From positions 2,108,001-2,172,000 of the forward strand of contig CAWAGG010000006.1 in assembly GCA_963781595.1 (NCBI GenBank): a stretch of 64,000 nucleotides of DNA. The letters are read 5' to 3'. Both the position numbers and the translations under genes were made by a program. The DNA is from JBEDUK01 sp963781595 (GTDB lineage: Bacteria > Actinomycetota > UBA4738). Positions 17,679 to 27,133 of this stretch are shown piece by piece (the first letter of the stretch is position 1; every line of letters starts with the position of its first letter). The notes under the pieces were generated by a model. It ran no database searches. It saw only the letters and a program-made list of their open reading frames with translations, and was not told the origin of the DNA.

Positions 17679-20600
17679 TCACCTGAAGTCCCGGGACATG
17701 GCCGCCCCGGTCGAGAGCGAGAGGGGTTCGATCCGTTCGGCCAACAGGTTGATCGCGCCTTCGACCAGCTCGAGCTTCCCTCGGACCAGGAGCGCCGGGT
17801 TCATCCGAGCGACCCGCCGGTAGCGCTGCCACACGCCCTTCGGGCAGATCACGTTCAGCAGGCCGGTCTCGTCTTCCAGGTTGACGAACACCGTTCCCTG
17901 CGCGGTCGCGGGACGCTGCCGGTGCGTGACCACGCCGCCGACGAGAACCCGAGCGCCGTTCGCCAGCGCCGGCAATGCGTCGATCCGCACCCCACCCTGC
18001 GCGTCGAGCCGCGAACGGACGAACCGGATCGGATGGTCGTCGGTCGAGACGTTCGTCGCCCACAGATCCGCGGCGACCTCGTCCATCCGCGACATGCCGG
18101 GGAGCGACGGCGCGTCGACGCCGACGACGACGCCCGGCAGGCGGTCCGCTCGACCCTCTGCCGCCGCCCCGGCTGCCCACAGCGCGCGCCGGCGATCCAG
18201 GCCGAAACACCCGAACGCCCCGGCCGTCGCGAGCGCCTCCATCGCCGGCCGGCCGGCGCCGCTCCGGCGGACCACGTCCTCGAGCGAGGTGTACGGCAGT
18301 CCTTCGGCGATGCGCTTCGCCAGGTCCTCGCCGACGTCGCGGACGGACGTGAGGCCCAGCCGGACCGCCACGCCGCCCGTGCTGCCGGCGTCCGATTCGA
18401 GCGTCGCGTCCCACGACGACGCGTTCACGTCGACACCGCGCGCGACCACGCCGTGGCGCCGCGCGTCGGCGACCAGGGTGTTCGGCGCCCAGAACCCCAT
18501 CGGCTGCGCGTTCAACAGCGACGCGCAGAACGCCGCCGGATAGTGGAGCTTCAGCCACGCGCTCGCGTAGACCAGGTAGGCGAACGACGCCGCATGGGAT
18601 TCGGGGAAGCCGAAGTTCGCGAACGCGGCGAGCTTGTCGTAGATCTCGTCCGCGACCTGCCCGAGGATCCCGTTGCGCGCCATGCCCTCGTAGAGGCGGT
18701 CGCGGAGACGCTCCATGCGTTCGACCGAACGTTTCGAGCCCATCGCCTGGCGCAGCAGGTCGGATTCGGCCGGCGTGAACCCCGCGACGTCGATCGCCAT
18801 CTGCATCAGCTGCTCCTGGAACAGCGGCACGCCGAGCGTCTTCTTCAACGACGGCTCCAGGAGGGGATGGAGGTACGTCACGGGCTCCTTGCCGTTCCGC
18901 CGCCGGATGTAGGGGTGCACGGCACCGCCCTGGATCGGGCCGGGGCGGATCAGGGCGACCTCGACGACGAGGTCGTAGAACTCCCGCGGCCGCAGGCGGG
19001 GGAGCGTCGCCATCTGCGCGCGGCTCTCGACCTGGAACACCCCGACCGTGTCCGCACGCGAGAGCATCTCGTAGACCGCGTCCTCCTGGTCCAGCAGCGC
19101 CAGGTCGACCTCGACACCGTGCGCCGAACGCACCAGGTCGACGCACAGGTGCAGCGCCGTCAGCATCCCGAGGCCGAGGAGGTCGAACTTGACCAGACCC
19201 GCCGCGGCGCAGTCCTCCTTGTCCCACTGCAGGACGCTGCGGTCCGCCATCCGGCCCCATTCGACCGGGCAGACGTCGACGACCGGCCGGTCGCACAGGA
19301 CCATCCCACCCGAGTGGATCCCGAGGTGGCGCGGGAACCCCTCGACCTGCCGGGCCATGTCGATCACGTTCGCGGGGACGTCGTGTTCGACGCCCTCCTC
19401 CAGCTCGCGGAGGTGCCAGACGTCCAGGAGCTTCGCCCACGCGTCGAGCTGCCCCGGCGGGAACCCGAGCGCGCGGCCCATGTCGCGGACGGCCGAGCGC
19501 GGCCGGTACGTGATCACGTTCGCGACCATCGCGGCGTTCCGCCGGCCGTACTTCCCGTAGACGTACTGGATCACCTCCTCGCGCCGGCCGTTCTCGATGT
19601 CGAGGTCGATGTCCGGCGGGCCGTCGCGCTCGGGCGAGAGGAAGCGTTCGAACAGCAGCTTCAGCCCGACCGGATCGGCCTTCGTGATCCCGATCGCGTA
19701 GCAGACCGCGGAGTTCGCGGCCGAACCGCGGCCCTGGCAGTAGATGTCCGCGCGGCGGCAGAACTCGACGATGTCCCAGACGATCAGGAAGTAGCCGGGG
19801 AACCCCAGCGCCTCGATCACGTCCAGCTCGTGGTCGATCTGCGCGCGCGCGCCCGGGACGCGTTCGTTCCCGCGCGGTCCGTAGCGGCGCGCGGCGCCCT
19901 CGTACGCGAGCTCCCGGAGGTACGACATCTCGTCATGGCCGGGCGGCGTGTCGCAGCGGGGGAGCGACGGCGCGACGAGCGAGAGGTCGAACGCACACGC
20001 CTCGGCGAACGTCGCCGCTCGCGCGACCGCGCCCGGGTAGCGGGCGTCGAACCGTGCCGCCTGTTCGAACGGGCTCCGGAGGTGTGCGGCCGGGCCGGCC
20101 GGGAGCCAGCCGTCCAGGTCGTCCAGCGACCGCCGGGCACGGACCGCGGCGAGCGCGGTCGCGAGCGGCCTGCGCGACGGCGTCGCGTAGTGCACCGCGT
20201 TCGTCACGACGGTCGGCACGCCATGAGCGTTCGCCAGCGCCGCCAGCGCGTCGTTGCGTTCGCCGTCGGATGGGTCGCCGTGGTCCCAGAGCTCGACGGC
20301 GACGTTCGATGCGCCGAACGCGTCGATCAGGTCGCGGAGAGCCAGGGCGGCGGGGGAGCCCCCGTTCGACGCATCGCCCGCGCGGCGCCCCGTGAGCACC
20401 GACGGGACCGTTCCCTTCCGGCATCCGGTCAGCACGAGCCAGTGGCCGCCGTGCGTGTCCGAAAGGTCAGGTAGCTTTACTATCGGAAACCCCTTTTCGC
20501 CGCCGCGGATCTGGGCGCTCGCGATCGTTCGGGACAGCCGCGCGTACCCGTCCGGGTCGCGGGCCAGGACGACCAGATGCGCGCCCTCCGGATCCGCGAC

Positions 20601-21011
20601 GCCGACCTGCGGACGTGGCAGCTCGAGCGTCAGCTCCGCGCCGAACACGGTCGGCAGGCCCACGGCGCGGGCGGCTTCGGCGAACCGGACGACTCCGTAG
20701 AGCCCGTCGTGATCGGTCAGCGCCAGGGCGGAAAGACCCAGGCGCGCGGCCTCCTCGGCGAGCTCCTCCGGGTGCGACGCCCCGTCGAGGAACGAGAAGT
20801 TCGAATGGCAGTGGAGCTCGGCGTAGCGCACCGCCTCCACGGGCCCGTGGTCGCGGCGCCGCGCGAGGTCGATCGGTGGTCGGTACGGCTGGCGGCGCCG
20901 CGACCACGACGCACCGTCCCGGTCGCCGCCCGGTGGCTCGTCCGGAGCGCGCCCACCCGAGAGCCGACGTTCGAACTCCGACCACGGGATCGATGGGTTG
21001 TTCCAAGCCAT
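17679..21011 (-). CDS. dnaE2: Error-prone DNA polymerase DnaE2 (ImuC)
   Basis: DnaE2 is the damage-tolerant alpha subunit that works with ImuA and ImuB in SOS mutagenesis. The 1110-residue protein has the PHP domain (YAELHCHSNFSFLDGASHPEEL near residue 60) and the catalytic core with CQGRGSAANSAVCYAIGIT and the Asp motif PDIDLDIENGRREEVIQYV. It ends with the OB-like domain (GGVVTHRQRPATAQGTVFVNLEDETG). It lacks the long C-terminus of replicative DnaE. ATG 21011 (MAWNNPSIPWSEFE) is the conserved DnaE2 start. It is last in the imuA-imuB-dnaE2 operon, 35 bases after imuB, and ends 15 bases from the convergent R-M island. Confidence 0.95.
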   Translation of the reverse strand: MAWNNPSIPWSEFERRLSGGRAPDEPPGGDRDGASWSRRRQPYRPPIDLARRRDHGPVEAVRYAELHCHSNFSFLDGASHPEELAEEAARLGLSALALTDHDGLYGVVRFAEAARAVGLPTVFGAELTLELPRPQVGVADPEGAHLVVLARDPDGYARLSRTIASAQIRGGEKGFPIVKLPDLSDTHGGHWLVLTGCRKGTVPSVLTGRRAGDASNGGSPAALALRDLIDAFGASNVAVELWDHGDPSDGERNDALAALANAHGVPTVVTNAVHYATPSRRPLATALAAVRARRSLDDLDGWLPAGPAAHLRSPFEQAARFDARYPGAVARAATFAEACAFDLSLVAPSLPRCDTPPGHDEMSYLRELAYEGAARRYGPRGNERVPGARAQIDHELDVIEALGFPGYFLIVWDIVEFCRRADIYCQGRGSAANSAVCYAIGITKADPVGLKLLFERFLSPERDGPPDIDLDIENGRREEVIQYVYGKYGRRNAAMVANVITYRPRSAVRDMGRALGFPPGQLDAWAKLLDVWHLRELEEGVEHDVPANVIDMARQVEGFPRHLGIHSGGMVLCDRPVVDVCPVEWGRMADRSVLQWDKEDCAAAGLVKFDLLGLGMLTALHLCVDLVRSAHGVEVDLALLDQEDAVYEMLSRADTVGVFQVESRAQMATLPRLRPREFYDLVVEVALIRPGPIQGGAVHPYIRRRNGKEPVTYLHPLLEPSLKKTLGVPLFQEQLMQMAIDVAGFTPAESDLLRQAMGSKRSVERMERLRDRLYEGMARNGILGQVADEIYDKLAAFANFGFPESHAASFAYLVYASAWLKLHYPAAFCASLLNAQPMGFWAPNTLVADARRHGVVARGVDVNASSWDATLESDAGSTGGVAVRLGLTSVRDVGEDLAKRIAEGLPYTSLEDVVRRSGAGRPAMEALATAGAFGCFGLDRRRALWAAGAAAEGRADRLPGVVVGVDAPSLPGMSRMDEVAADLWATNVSTDDHPIRFVRSRLDAQGGVRIDALPALANGARVLVGGVVTHRQRPATAQGTVFVNLEDETGLLNVICPKGVWQRYRRVARMNPALLVRGKLELVEGAINLLAERIEPLSLSTGAAMSRDFR

Positions 21012-21046
21012 CGTGCCGCGTCCCCTCCGTGTGCCGCCGGGTCGCT

Positions 21047-22666
21047 TCAGTCGTACGTGGCCTCGAGCAGCCATCGGTCACCGTCGAAGGCGACCAGGTG
21101 CGCGCCCCCGGCCTCGGTCAGGACCTGCAGTCGCGTCCGCCGGCACCGCGAGGCTCCGTCCCACCATCGCTCGTCTGCCGGCCACGGTCCGGCCCACGCG
21201 AGCACGTCTGCCGGTGCCGTCCCCGGGCGGCGCAGGATGGCCGGGGGGGCGCTCACGGAACCGCGTTCGTCGACGATCACGCCGGCCCCGGCGCCGTCGA
21301 GGACCGCGACCGACGGCGGGTCGGGGTGGACGATCGCCGGGGCGGGAACGGGGATCCGCCCGGGCCACGCGGGCCGCTCGGACCGTTCACGCGCACGGCC
21401 GGAGCGAGGGCGGCGAACCCCGTTCGACGGAGCCCCGTTCGGCGGAGCCTCGTCACGGGGCCGCGCCTCGCCCCACGGGATCAGCCGGACCCGCGCGCTC
21501 GGCGTTCGACCCCCGCCCGTCACGGCCGTGACCACCGCCTCGGCGCCGAGCAGACCCTGCATGCGGACCAGCGCCCGGCTGGCGCGGCCGTCGGCGGGCC
21601 GGTCGCCCCAGAAGCCGAGCTGCCGCCCGCGCTCCGGGTGGACCAGTTCCGGGACGAGCCGGAGCCGGGCGAACCCGCCCTCGAGCGAAGGGGGAGCATC
21701 CGGTCCCGGCTGAGCTCCCGCTGGTTCGGACCGGACCAGCCAGGCTTCGACCTGCCAGCGGACCCGCTCGGCGAGCGCGTCGGGCGTGAGGCCGTCCTCG
21801 TGCCGCCACCGCCGGACGATCGTTCGCCCCGCCGGCGTCTCCGCCTCGATCGCGAGCAGCGTGCACCCGAGGACCCGTTCGTCCAGGCGCTCGGCAAGCT
21901 CGGTCGCGAGCTGCCGCGCCGCGAACAGCACCACGTCCAGGCGATCGGCCGGCGGGTCGAACCCCATCGCGACGGCCAGATCCGGCGGGGGGACGCGGGG
22001 CAGGAGCGGTCGTTCGTCGGAACCGCCGGCGAGCCGGTGCGCCCTGGCGCCCTCGTGCCCGAATCGTTCGATCATCGAGGCCGGAGGAAGGGCGGCCACG
22101 GCGCCGAGCGTCCGCAGGCCGAGGCGGCGGAACCGGTCCGCCAGCTCGGGCGCGTCCAGCGCGTCGACGGGGAGCTCGCCGAGGAACGCCGGGCTCGCCC
22201 CCTCCGGGACGATCCGGCCCTCGCGCGCGGCCTGGCACGCGGCGAACGGACCGTCGGCGATCCCGACCCGGCATCCGCCTGGGCGCGTGATCCGTTCGAC
22301 CGCCTCGGTCACCCACGTGACGGCCGCGGCCTCGGAGCCGTAGTACCGGGCGGGCCCGCGCGCCGGGAGCGCGCACAGGCCGGGGGAGAGCACCTCGACG
22401 GCGGGCGCGGCCGTCTCGACGGCGGCAACGACCGGCTCGAACGCCCGGGCGTCGCGGGCCGGGTCGGCGTCCACGACGACGAGACCCGAACACCGGCTCT
22501 CGGCATGTCGCCGCCGGAGGCCGGGCGCCACGCCCTCCGCGCGGGCGGCCTCGGAGCACGCGACCACGCGCCCGTCGGCCAGGACGGCCACCGGTTCGTC
22601 CTGAGCGAGGCCGGCGGCGGTGACGGGCCAATCGGGGCACCAGACGGCGAGGGTTCGGACGCCCAC
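21047..22666 (-). CDS. imuB: Y-family polymerase-like mutasome protein ImuB
   Basis: ImuB is an inactive Y-family polymerase homologue that bridges the beta clamp, ImuA and DnaE2. The 539-residue protein starts VGVRTLAVWCPDWPV, the usual ImuB opening. It has palm- and thumb-like parts (CRVGIADGPFAACQAA, LGLRTLGAVAALPPASMIERFG) and a little-finger-like region (FAARQLATELAERLDERV). The acidic DE pair of active Y-polymerases is absent, as expected for ImuB. GTG 22666 lies four bases after the imuA stop. The C-terminal ~120 residues are Pro/Arg-rich and then end in a compact RWWDGASRCRRTRLQVLT segment typical of the family. Confidence 0.88.
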   Translation of the reverse strand: MGVRTLAVWCPDWPVTAAGLAQDEPVAVLADGRVVACSEAARAEGVAPGLRRRHAESRCSGLVVVDADPARDARAFEPVVAAVETAAPAVEVLSPGLCALPARGPARYYGSEAAAVTWVTEAVERITRPGGCRVGIADGPFAACQAAREGRIVPEGASPAFLGELPVDALDAPELADRFRRLGLRTLGAVAALPPASMIERFGHEGARAHRLAGGSDERPLLPRVPPPDLAVAMGFDPPADRLDVVLFAARQLATELAERLDERVLGCTLLAIEAETPAGRTIVRRWRHEDGLTPDALAERVRWQVEAWLVRSEPAGAQPGPDAPPSLEGGFARLRLVPELVHPERGRQLGFWGDRPADGRASRALVRMQGLLGAEAVVTAVTGGGRTPSARVRLIPWGEARPRDEAPPNGAPSNGVRRPRSGRARERSERPAWPGRIPVPAPAIVHPDPPSVAVLDGAGAGVIVDERGSVSAPPAILRRPGTAPADVLAWAGPWPADERWWDGASRCRRTRLQVLTEAGGAHLVAFDGDRWLLEATYD

Positions 22667-22670
22667 CGGT

Positions 22671-23492
22671 TCATCCGGTGGCCCGCGCGAGCGAGCGCGG
22701 TGCGCCCTGCCCGGCGTCGATCGCGGCGAACCCGGCGACCCCAGCGCTCGCGGCGGCCCCAGCGCTCGCGGCGCCCCGTGCGATCCCGTCGGCATCGTCG
22801 ATGGCCGGGGCGACGGCGACGCCGCCGTCCACCGCCGGGAGCCACAGCGCCATCCTCGTGCCCGCCGATGCCGCCCCGCGGCCGCCGACCTCCACCTCCA
22901 GGCGACGCGCCCGCAGGCGCCCGTGGCCGCGTTCGAGCCCCACCCACTCGGACCGGACCGCCTCGAGCCTGAGGTCGGTCCGTTCGGGCCACCCGGGCCC
23001 GCAGAGCACGAACACGGCCCCACGCTCCCGACCGAGCGCCGAGAGCCGCCTGGCCTCCCCCGCGGGGACGCCGCGCGGCGGCCACGCGAGGACCAGGTCG
23101 AACGCCTCCAGAGCGGTCGCGACCGCCCGGGCCCAGGACTTCCCTGAGGCCGCGATCAGTGGGAAGCGTTCGAGGGCGATGCCGAGTTCCTCTGCGGCCA
23201 CCAGCCCCAGACCCGGTGCCCCGATCGCCGCGCACCACGATCCGGCGGCGGACGGCCCGGCCGCGAGCGCGAGCGCGAGCGACGTGGACCCGGCCACCGC
23301 GATCGTCGAGCCCCGGCGCAGGCCGCCGTCGGGGAGCAACGGGGCGACTCCAGCCGACGCGGGCAGGAGCCGTTCATGGGCGAGCGCGACCGGCTGCACC
23401 GCGCCGCCGACCCGGGCGAGCCGCTCCGCCCGTTCGCCCGCCCGGATCCGGTTCCGGGTCCGTTTCGTTCGCACCTCGCGCTCGCCGATCAT
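22671..23492 (-). CDS. imuA: SOS mutasome protein ImuA (RecA/SulA-like)
   Basis: The first gene of the mutasome operon encodes a 273-residue protein with a degenerate RecA-like core: LLPDGGLRRGSTIAVAGSTSLALALAAG replaces the Walker A region, then FDLVLAWPPRGVPAGEARRL and FVLCGPGWPERTDLRLEAV. The Walker Lys is not conserved, so ATP binding is doubtful. The C-terminal part is Ala-rich with short tandem repeats (ASAGAAASAG). ATG 23492 lies 14 bases downstream of a perfect LexA box. Assignment rests on gene order with imuB and dnaE2 as well as the fold pattern. Confidence 0.8.
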   Translation of the reverse strand: MIGEREVRTKRTRNRIRAGERAERLARVGGAVQPVALAHERLLPASAGVAPLLPDGGLRRGSTIAVAGSTSLALALAAGPSAAGSWCAAIGAPGLGLVAAEELGIALERFPLIAASGKSWARAVATALEAFDLVLAWPPRGVPAGEARRLSALGRERGAVFVLCGPGWPERTDLRLEAVRSEWVGLERGHGRLRARRLEVEVGGRGAASAGTRMALWLPAVDGGVAVAPAIDDADGIARGAASAGAAASAGVAGFAAIDAGQGAPRSLARATG

Positions 23493-23506
23493 GGGCGCTC
23501 GTTATA

Positions 23507-23522
23507 TCGAACATACGTTCGA
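23507..23522. promoter_or_regulatory. LexA-binding SOS box of the imuA-imuB-dnaE2 operon
   Basis: TCGAACATACGTTCGA is a perfect 16-base palindrome of the actinobacterial/Gram-positive SOS form (CGAAC-N4-GTTCG). It lies 14 bases before the imuA start, where LexA would block transcription. Confidence 0.9.
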
Positions 23523-23552
23523 GTCGTCAAGAGGGGAGAAGAACGGGGGGAG

Positions 23553-24914
23553 CTACGGACCGAACAGCGTCTCGCCGAGGAACCCGCCGGGTCCCACCCC
23601 GGGAGGCACGGCGAAGACGCCGCTCCCGACGTGGACGATGTACTCGTTCAGCGCGTCCGTCGACAGCCGCCGCTGGACCGCGACGAACTGCGTCCGAGGA
23701 TCGCGCTGGAAGCAGACGAAGAACAGCCCGGCGTCGAGCTGGTCGGTGACGGGGTCGATCCCGTCGGTGAAGGAGTAGCCGCGGCGCAGCAGCCGCGCGC
23801 CGCCGTTCGACACGGGCGACGCCAGGCGGATGTGCGCGTCGTCGGCGATCAGGGGCTCCCCGTCGGGCCCTCGAGCCGTCAGCGGGACGGTGTCGAACTC
23901 GTGCGCGCGCCCGAGCGGCGCCCCGCTCGCCTTCGACCGGCCGATCGTCCCCTCCTGATCGGACAGCGACGAACGGTCCCAGACCTCGAGGCGCATCCGG
24001 ATCCGGCGCGTCACGGCGTAGGTGCCGCCGCGCATCCAAGGGGGCTCGTCGTCACCGCCTACCCAGACGAAGTCCCGCAGGAGCGCCGCGTCGTCGCCCT
24101 TCAGGTTGTTCGTCCCGTCCTTGAAGCCCATGAGGTTGCGCGGCGTCGCCTGGGACCGGGTCGTGCTGCTGGTCCGTCCGAACCCGAGCTGGCTCCAGCG
24201 GACCGCGACCACGCCGCGGCCGATCCGCGTGAGGTTCCGGATCGCGTGGAACGCCACCTGCGGGTCGTCGGCGCACGCCTGGACCAGGATGTCCCCGCCC
24301 GATCGCACCGGGTCCAGTTCGTCGCCGGGGAACGCCGGCAGGTCGGTCAGCGCATGCGGGCGCCGCGCGCCGATGCCGAAGCGGTCGCGACCGTTCTGCT
24401 CGAACAGCGTCGGGCCGAACCCGACCGTGACGGTGAGATGGGCGGCGGTCAGGCCGAGCGCCTCGCCGGTGTCGACGGGCGGGAGGTCCGGGTCGCCGAT
24501 CACGGCGCCGATCGGCACGCCGGCGGTCATCCGTTCGATCGCCCGCGTCCAGGCACCGAGCATCGCGATCAACTCGGGAGCCGATCGGGTGACGACGTCG
24601 AACGCCGCGGCGTGCATCCGGTCCTGCGCCGGGGTGACGATCCCCGCCTGATGGCTGCCGTGGAACGGAACCACCTGGGCCGCGATCGCCTCCCCTGCCG
24701 ACGGGTCGGCGCGGTCGGGGTCGGCCGCTCGTTCCTGCCCCACCTCGAAGGCGATGCCTCCCACCGCCGCGCCGGCGGCGACGACCCCGATCGACCCGAG
24801 CAGCTGTCGGCGGGTGAACCTGGGCAAGCGCGAGGCGGGCGTCGACCCGGCGCCGGCGGCCTCGGGCGCGGCCGGTTCGGGCGCGGCCGGTTCGGGCGCG
24901 GCCGGTTCGGTCAT
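23553..24914 (-). CDS. efeB: Tat-exported heme peroxidase/deferrochelatase EfeB
   Basis: EfeB is a dye-decolorising-type peroxidase that works with EfeU/EfeO in iron acquisition outside the membrane. After a PAAPEPAAPE-repeat N-terminus comes a twin-arginine signal (RFTRRQLLGSIGVVAAGAAV, residues ~33-52). Family motifs follow: LTVTVGFGPTLF, the GxxDG motif as MGFKDGTNN, and GGTYAVTRRIRMRLEVW. A C-terminal ARLLRRGYSFTDG and FVCFQRDPRTQF complete the fold. The 453-residue length is typical. ATG 24914 overlaps the efeO stop (ATGA), so it is third in the efeUOB operon. Confidence 0.93.
   Translation of the reverse strand: MTEPAAPEPAAPEPAAPEAAGAGSTPASRLPRFTRRQLLGSIGVVAAGAAVGGIAFEVGQERAADPDRADPSAGEAIAAQVVPFHGSHQAGIVTPAQDRMHAAAFDVVTRSAPELIAMLGAWTRAIERMTAGVPIGAVIGDPDLPPVDTGEALGLTAAHLTVTVGFGPTLFEQNGRDRFGIGARRPHALTDLPAFPGDELDPVRSGGDILVQACADDPQVAFHAIRNLTRIGRGVVAVRWSQLGFGRTSSTTRSQATPRNLMGFKDGTNNLKGDDAALLRDFVWVGGDDEPPWMRGGTYAVTRRIRMRLEVWDRSSLSDQEGTIGRSKASGAPLGRAHEFDTVPLTARGPDGEPLIADDAHIRLASPVSNGGARLLRRGYSFTDGIDPVTDQLDAGLFFVCFQRDPRTQFVAVQRRLSTDALNEYIVHVGSGVFAVPPGVGPGGFLGETLFGP
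24870..24908 (-). repeat. 15-bp tandem repeat within efeB
   Basis: About two and a half copies of a 15-base unit (gcggccggttcgggc on the plus strand) encode the PAAPE repeats before the Tat signal of EfeB. It is an in-frame coding repeat, not a mobile element, and would tolerate copy-number change. Confidence 0.7.
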
Positions 24915-26083
24915 CCGGAGCCCACCACCGTGGCCGCCACGCGCGAGAGGGGTTCGGCCAGGCTGTCGATCGCTTGGGCCAGCGTCTGCGTGTCGGTGCC
25001 GGACAGGGCGGTGTACAGCGCGAACCCGGAGCCGATCCGGTACGGGTGGAGCGCTCGATCGACCGCGTCGAACCGCTCCGAGATCTGGGCCGCGAGCGCG
25101 GCGTCCCGTGCCCGAACGAGCGGGGCCAACGCGGCGAACGCGGCCTCGGCGCCGTCGACGTTCGCCTGGAAGTCCCACAGGTCGGTATGCGCGTAGCGGT
25201 CCTCCTCGCCGGTGATCTTCGAGTTGGAGACCTCGTTCAGGAGCTCGGTCGCGCCGTTCGCGATCTGCGCGGGCTCGAGGTCCACGTCCGGGATCGACGC
25301 CCGGAGCCGCTCGACGTCGACCCGGAGCTTCAGGGCGATCGGGGCCATCTCCGCGAGCGAGCGATCGACCCAGAGCGCCTTCTCCAGGCGATGGAACCCG
25401 GTCCACGCCTCGCCGGCCGCGACGTCGTTCTCTCGCGCGTCGATCGCCGGGTCGAGTCCGCCGAACGACTCGGCGATCGGTTCGATCGCCTCGTACGGCG
25501 CGCGCGCCGTCGCGTAGAGATCCTTGGCCTCGTCGATCCGACCAGCGAGGATCGCGGCGGTGAATGCCCGGGTGCGCCGCACGAGCGCGTCGGCCTGCCG
25601 TTCCACGTACGCACGGTAGACCGCGACGGCATCGGCCGCCGGTCCGCCCGACGGCCCGGCGGCGGCCGGAGAGCCCGCCGGGCCCGTGACGGTGAGGGCC
25701 CCGACCGCGTCCGTCGTCCCGCCGGGACAGGACATCTCGTAGGTCCCCGGCTCGAGCGTGAGCGTGAAGCTCCTCGACAGACCCGGTGTGAGGTTCTCGG
25801 CTTCACCGAGCACGCGGTCGCCGTCGAGGAGCTCGAACTCCGACACGGCCGGCGCGTCGCGGTTCGTCGCGGTGAAGGTCGTCGGGCCGGACGCGAGCCG
25901 GAGCGACGCCGGATCGCAGCCCCCAGGCGTGAGGGCGACGTCGACGGCGACGACGGCGCCGGAGATCGTCCCCTGGGACCCGGGTGCGGAGCCGCACGCC
26001 GTGAGGAGCGCCGCGGCGCACATGGCCGAACCGGCCACCGCCCGGACGCGTCCGCTGCGGGCGCCGGAGGACCGCCGGCTCAC
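24911..26083 (-). CDS. efeO: Iron-uptake lipoprotein EfeO (cupredoxin + M75 domain)
   Basis: EfeO is the extracytoplasmic iron-binding partner of the EfeU permease. The 390-residue protein starts at GTG 26083, which overlaps the efeU stop. It has a lipoprotein signal (SAMCAAALLTACGS, lipobox LTAC), an N-terminal cupredoxin-like domain (residues ~35-125, with EPGTYEMSCPGG) and a C-terminal M75 imelysin-like domain with the HxxE metal motif in GFHRLEKALW. ENDVAAGEAWTGF and YAHTDLWDFQANVDGA are typical EfeO sequences. Anchoring by lipid fits a monoderm cell. Confidence 0.93.
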   Translation of the reverse strand: MSRRSSGARSGRVRAVAGSAMCAAALLTACGSAPGSQGTISGAVVAVDVALTPGGCDPASLRLASGPTTFTATNRDAPAVSEFELLDGDRVLGEAENLTPGLSRSFTLTLEPGTYEMSCPGGTTDAVGALTVTGPAGSPAAAGPSGGPAADAVAVYRAYVERQADALVRRTRAFTAAILAGRIDEAKDLYATARAPYEAIEPIAESFGGLDPAIDARENDVAAGEAWTGFHRLEKALWVDRSLAEMAPIALKLRVDVERLRASIPDVDLEPAQIANGATELLNEVSNSKITGEEDRYAHTDLWDFQANVDGAEAAFAALAPLVRARDAALAAQISERFDAVDRALHPYRIGSGFALYTALSGTDTQTLAQAIDSLAEPLSRVAATVVGSG

Positions 26084-26937
26084 CGGACCTCGGCGACGGG
26101 GAGCGCAGGCGCCGGGCTCGGCCGTGGCGCCGGGACGGTCCTCGCGGGCCACAGGACGTACAGCGTCATCGGGACCGCGTACAAGGTCCAGCCGAGCGCC
26201 TCCGCGACGGTCGGCTGCGGCTGCAGGCCCAGCACGCTGGTCAACAGCGAGGCTCGCACGGTCCCGGGCGCGACGAGCCAGTGGAGGTCGACCGCCTGGG
26301 CCTGGAGCGCCGACACCCATCCCCCCTCATGGGCCGTGTGGATCGCGAACGACACGAGGCCTGCCGCGATGAGCACCAGCACCACGCCGGTTGCGCGGAA
26401 GAACCTGCTGAGGTTGAACCGGACCCCTCCCCGGTAGATCCCGTAGCCGATCGCGGCCGCGGCGGCGAGCCCCAGGATGACCCCCATCCCCGCGGCAGCC
26501 GGGTCGGTGGAGCTGTCGAACGCTGCCAGCAGGAACACCGCCGTCTCGAACCCCTCGCGGAGCACCGCGAGGAACGCCATCCCGACGAGCGCGAGGACCG
26601 TGCCGGAGGCGAGCGCCGCCGCGGCGCTGTGCTCGAGCGACGCGCGGAGGCCGCGCGCGTTCCGCTTCATCCAGACGATCATCCACGTGACCATCGCCAC
26701 GGCGGTCAGGGCGATCACGGACTCGAGGCGCTCCTGGCCCGCCTGCGGCAGGCTCCGGTCGAGCGCGTCGAGCCCGATGCCGGCGGCGAGGCAGATCGTC
26801 ACGCCGGCGCCGACGCCCACCCACATCCACCGCAGCGCGCGCCGGTCGCTGTTCGAGGCGAGGAACGCGGCCACGATCCCGACGATGAGCGAGGCCTCGA
26901 TCCCTTCGCGGAGCGCGATCACGAACGTTGGCAGCAT
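26080..26937 (-). CDS. efeU: High-affinity iron permease EfeU (FTR1 family)
   Basis: This is the membrane permease that takes up the iron oxidised or released by EfeO/EfeB. The 285-residue protein has seven predicted helices and two REGxE iron-binding motifs, ALREGIEASLIVG near residue 9 and VLREGFETAVFLL near residue 150, as in all FTR1 proteins. ATG 26937 (MLPTFVIALREGIEA) places the first motif in helix 1, as in homologues. A longer in-frame start at 27084 is rejected because it would run through the DtxR-like box. It is first in the efeU-efeO-efeB operon. Confidence 0.93.
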   Translation of the reverse strand: MLPTFVIALREGIEASLIVGIVAAFLASNSDRRALRWMWVGVGAGVTICLAAGIGLDALDRSLPQAGQERLESVIALTAVAMVTWMIVWMKRNARGLRASLEHSAAAALASGTVLALVGMAFLAVLREGFETAVFLLAAFDSSTDPAAAGMGVILGLAAAAAIGYGIYRGGVRFNLSRFFRATGVVLVLIAAGLVSFAIHTAHEGGWVSALQAQAVDLHWLVAPGTVRASLLTSVLGLQPQPTVAEALGWTLYAVPMTLYVLWPARTVPAPRPSPAPALPVAEVR

Positions 26938-26968
26938 CCGGGAACCCGTGTCCGTCCACTCGGCGATG

Positions 26969-26987
26969 ATAGGTATGCCTAACGATG
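26969..26987. promoter_or_regulatory. Candidate DtxR/IdeR iron box upstream of efeUOB
   Basis: ATAGGTATGCCTAACGATG matches the DtxR/IdeR consensus TTAGGTTAGCCTAACCTAA at 12 of 19 positions, with the central AGGT..GCCTAAC strongest. It lies 32 bases upstream of the efeU start in an AT-rich island. Iron-dependent repression of an iron importer would be expected; binding is inferred. Confidence 0.5.
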
Positions 26988-27133
26988 CATCTATGATGGA
27001 CCTCATGAATCCTATGTGATGAGTCGGATTCGCGCAATCCGCGCGGACCGTCCGGGGGTGGACGCGCCCGATGGGCCGACGCAACGCGAGCCGTGTCGCG
27101 CGCAGCGGGTACCATCCGCACCGGAGACGCGCG

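Noticed and set aside
17922..20474. 850-codon frame on the plus strand opposite dnaE2
   Set aside because: Antisense shadow of a high-GC gene; Arg/Asp/Val-rich without family features.
22731..22775. Short tandem repeats near the end of imuA
   Set aside because: In-frame Ala/Ser/Gly coding repeats; no sign of a mobile or regulatory repeat.
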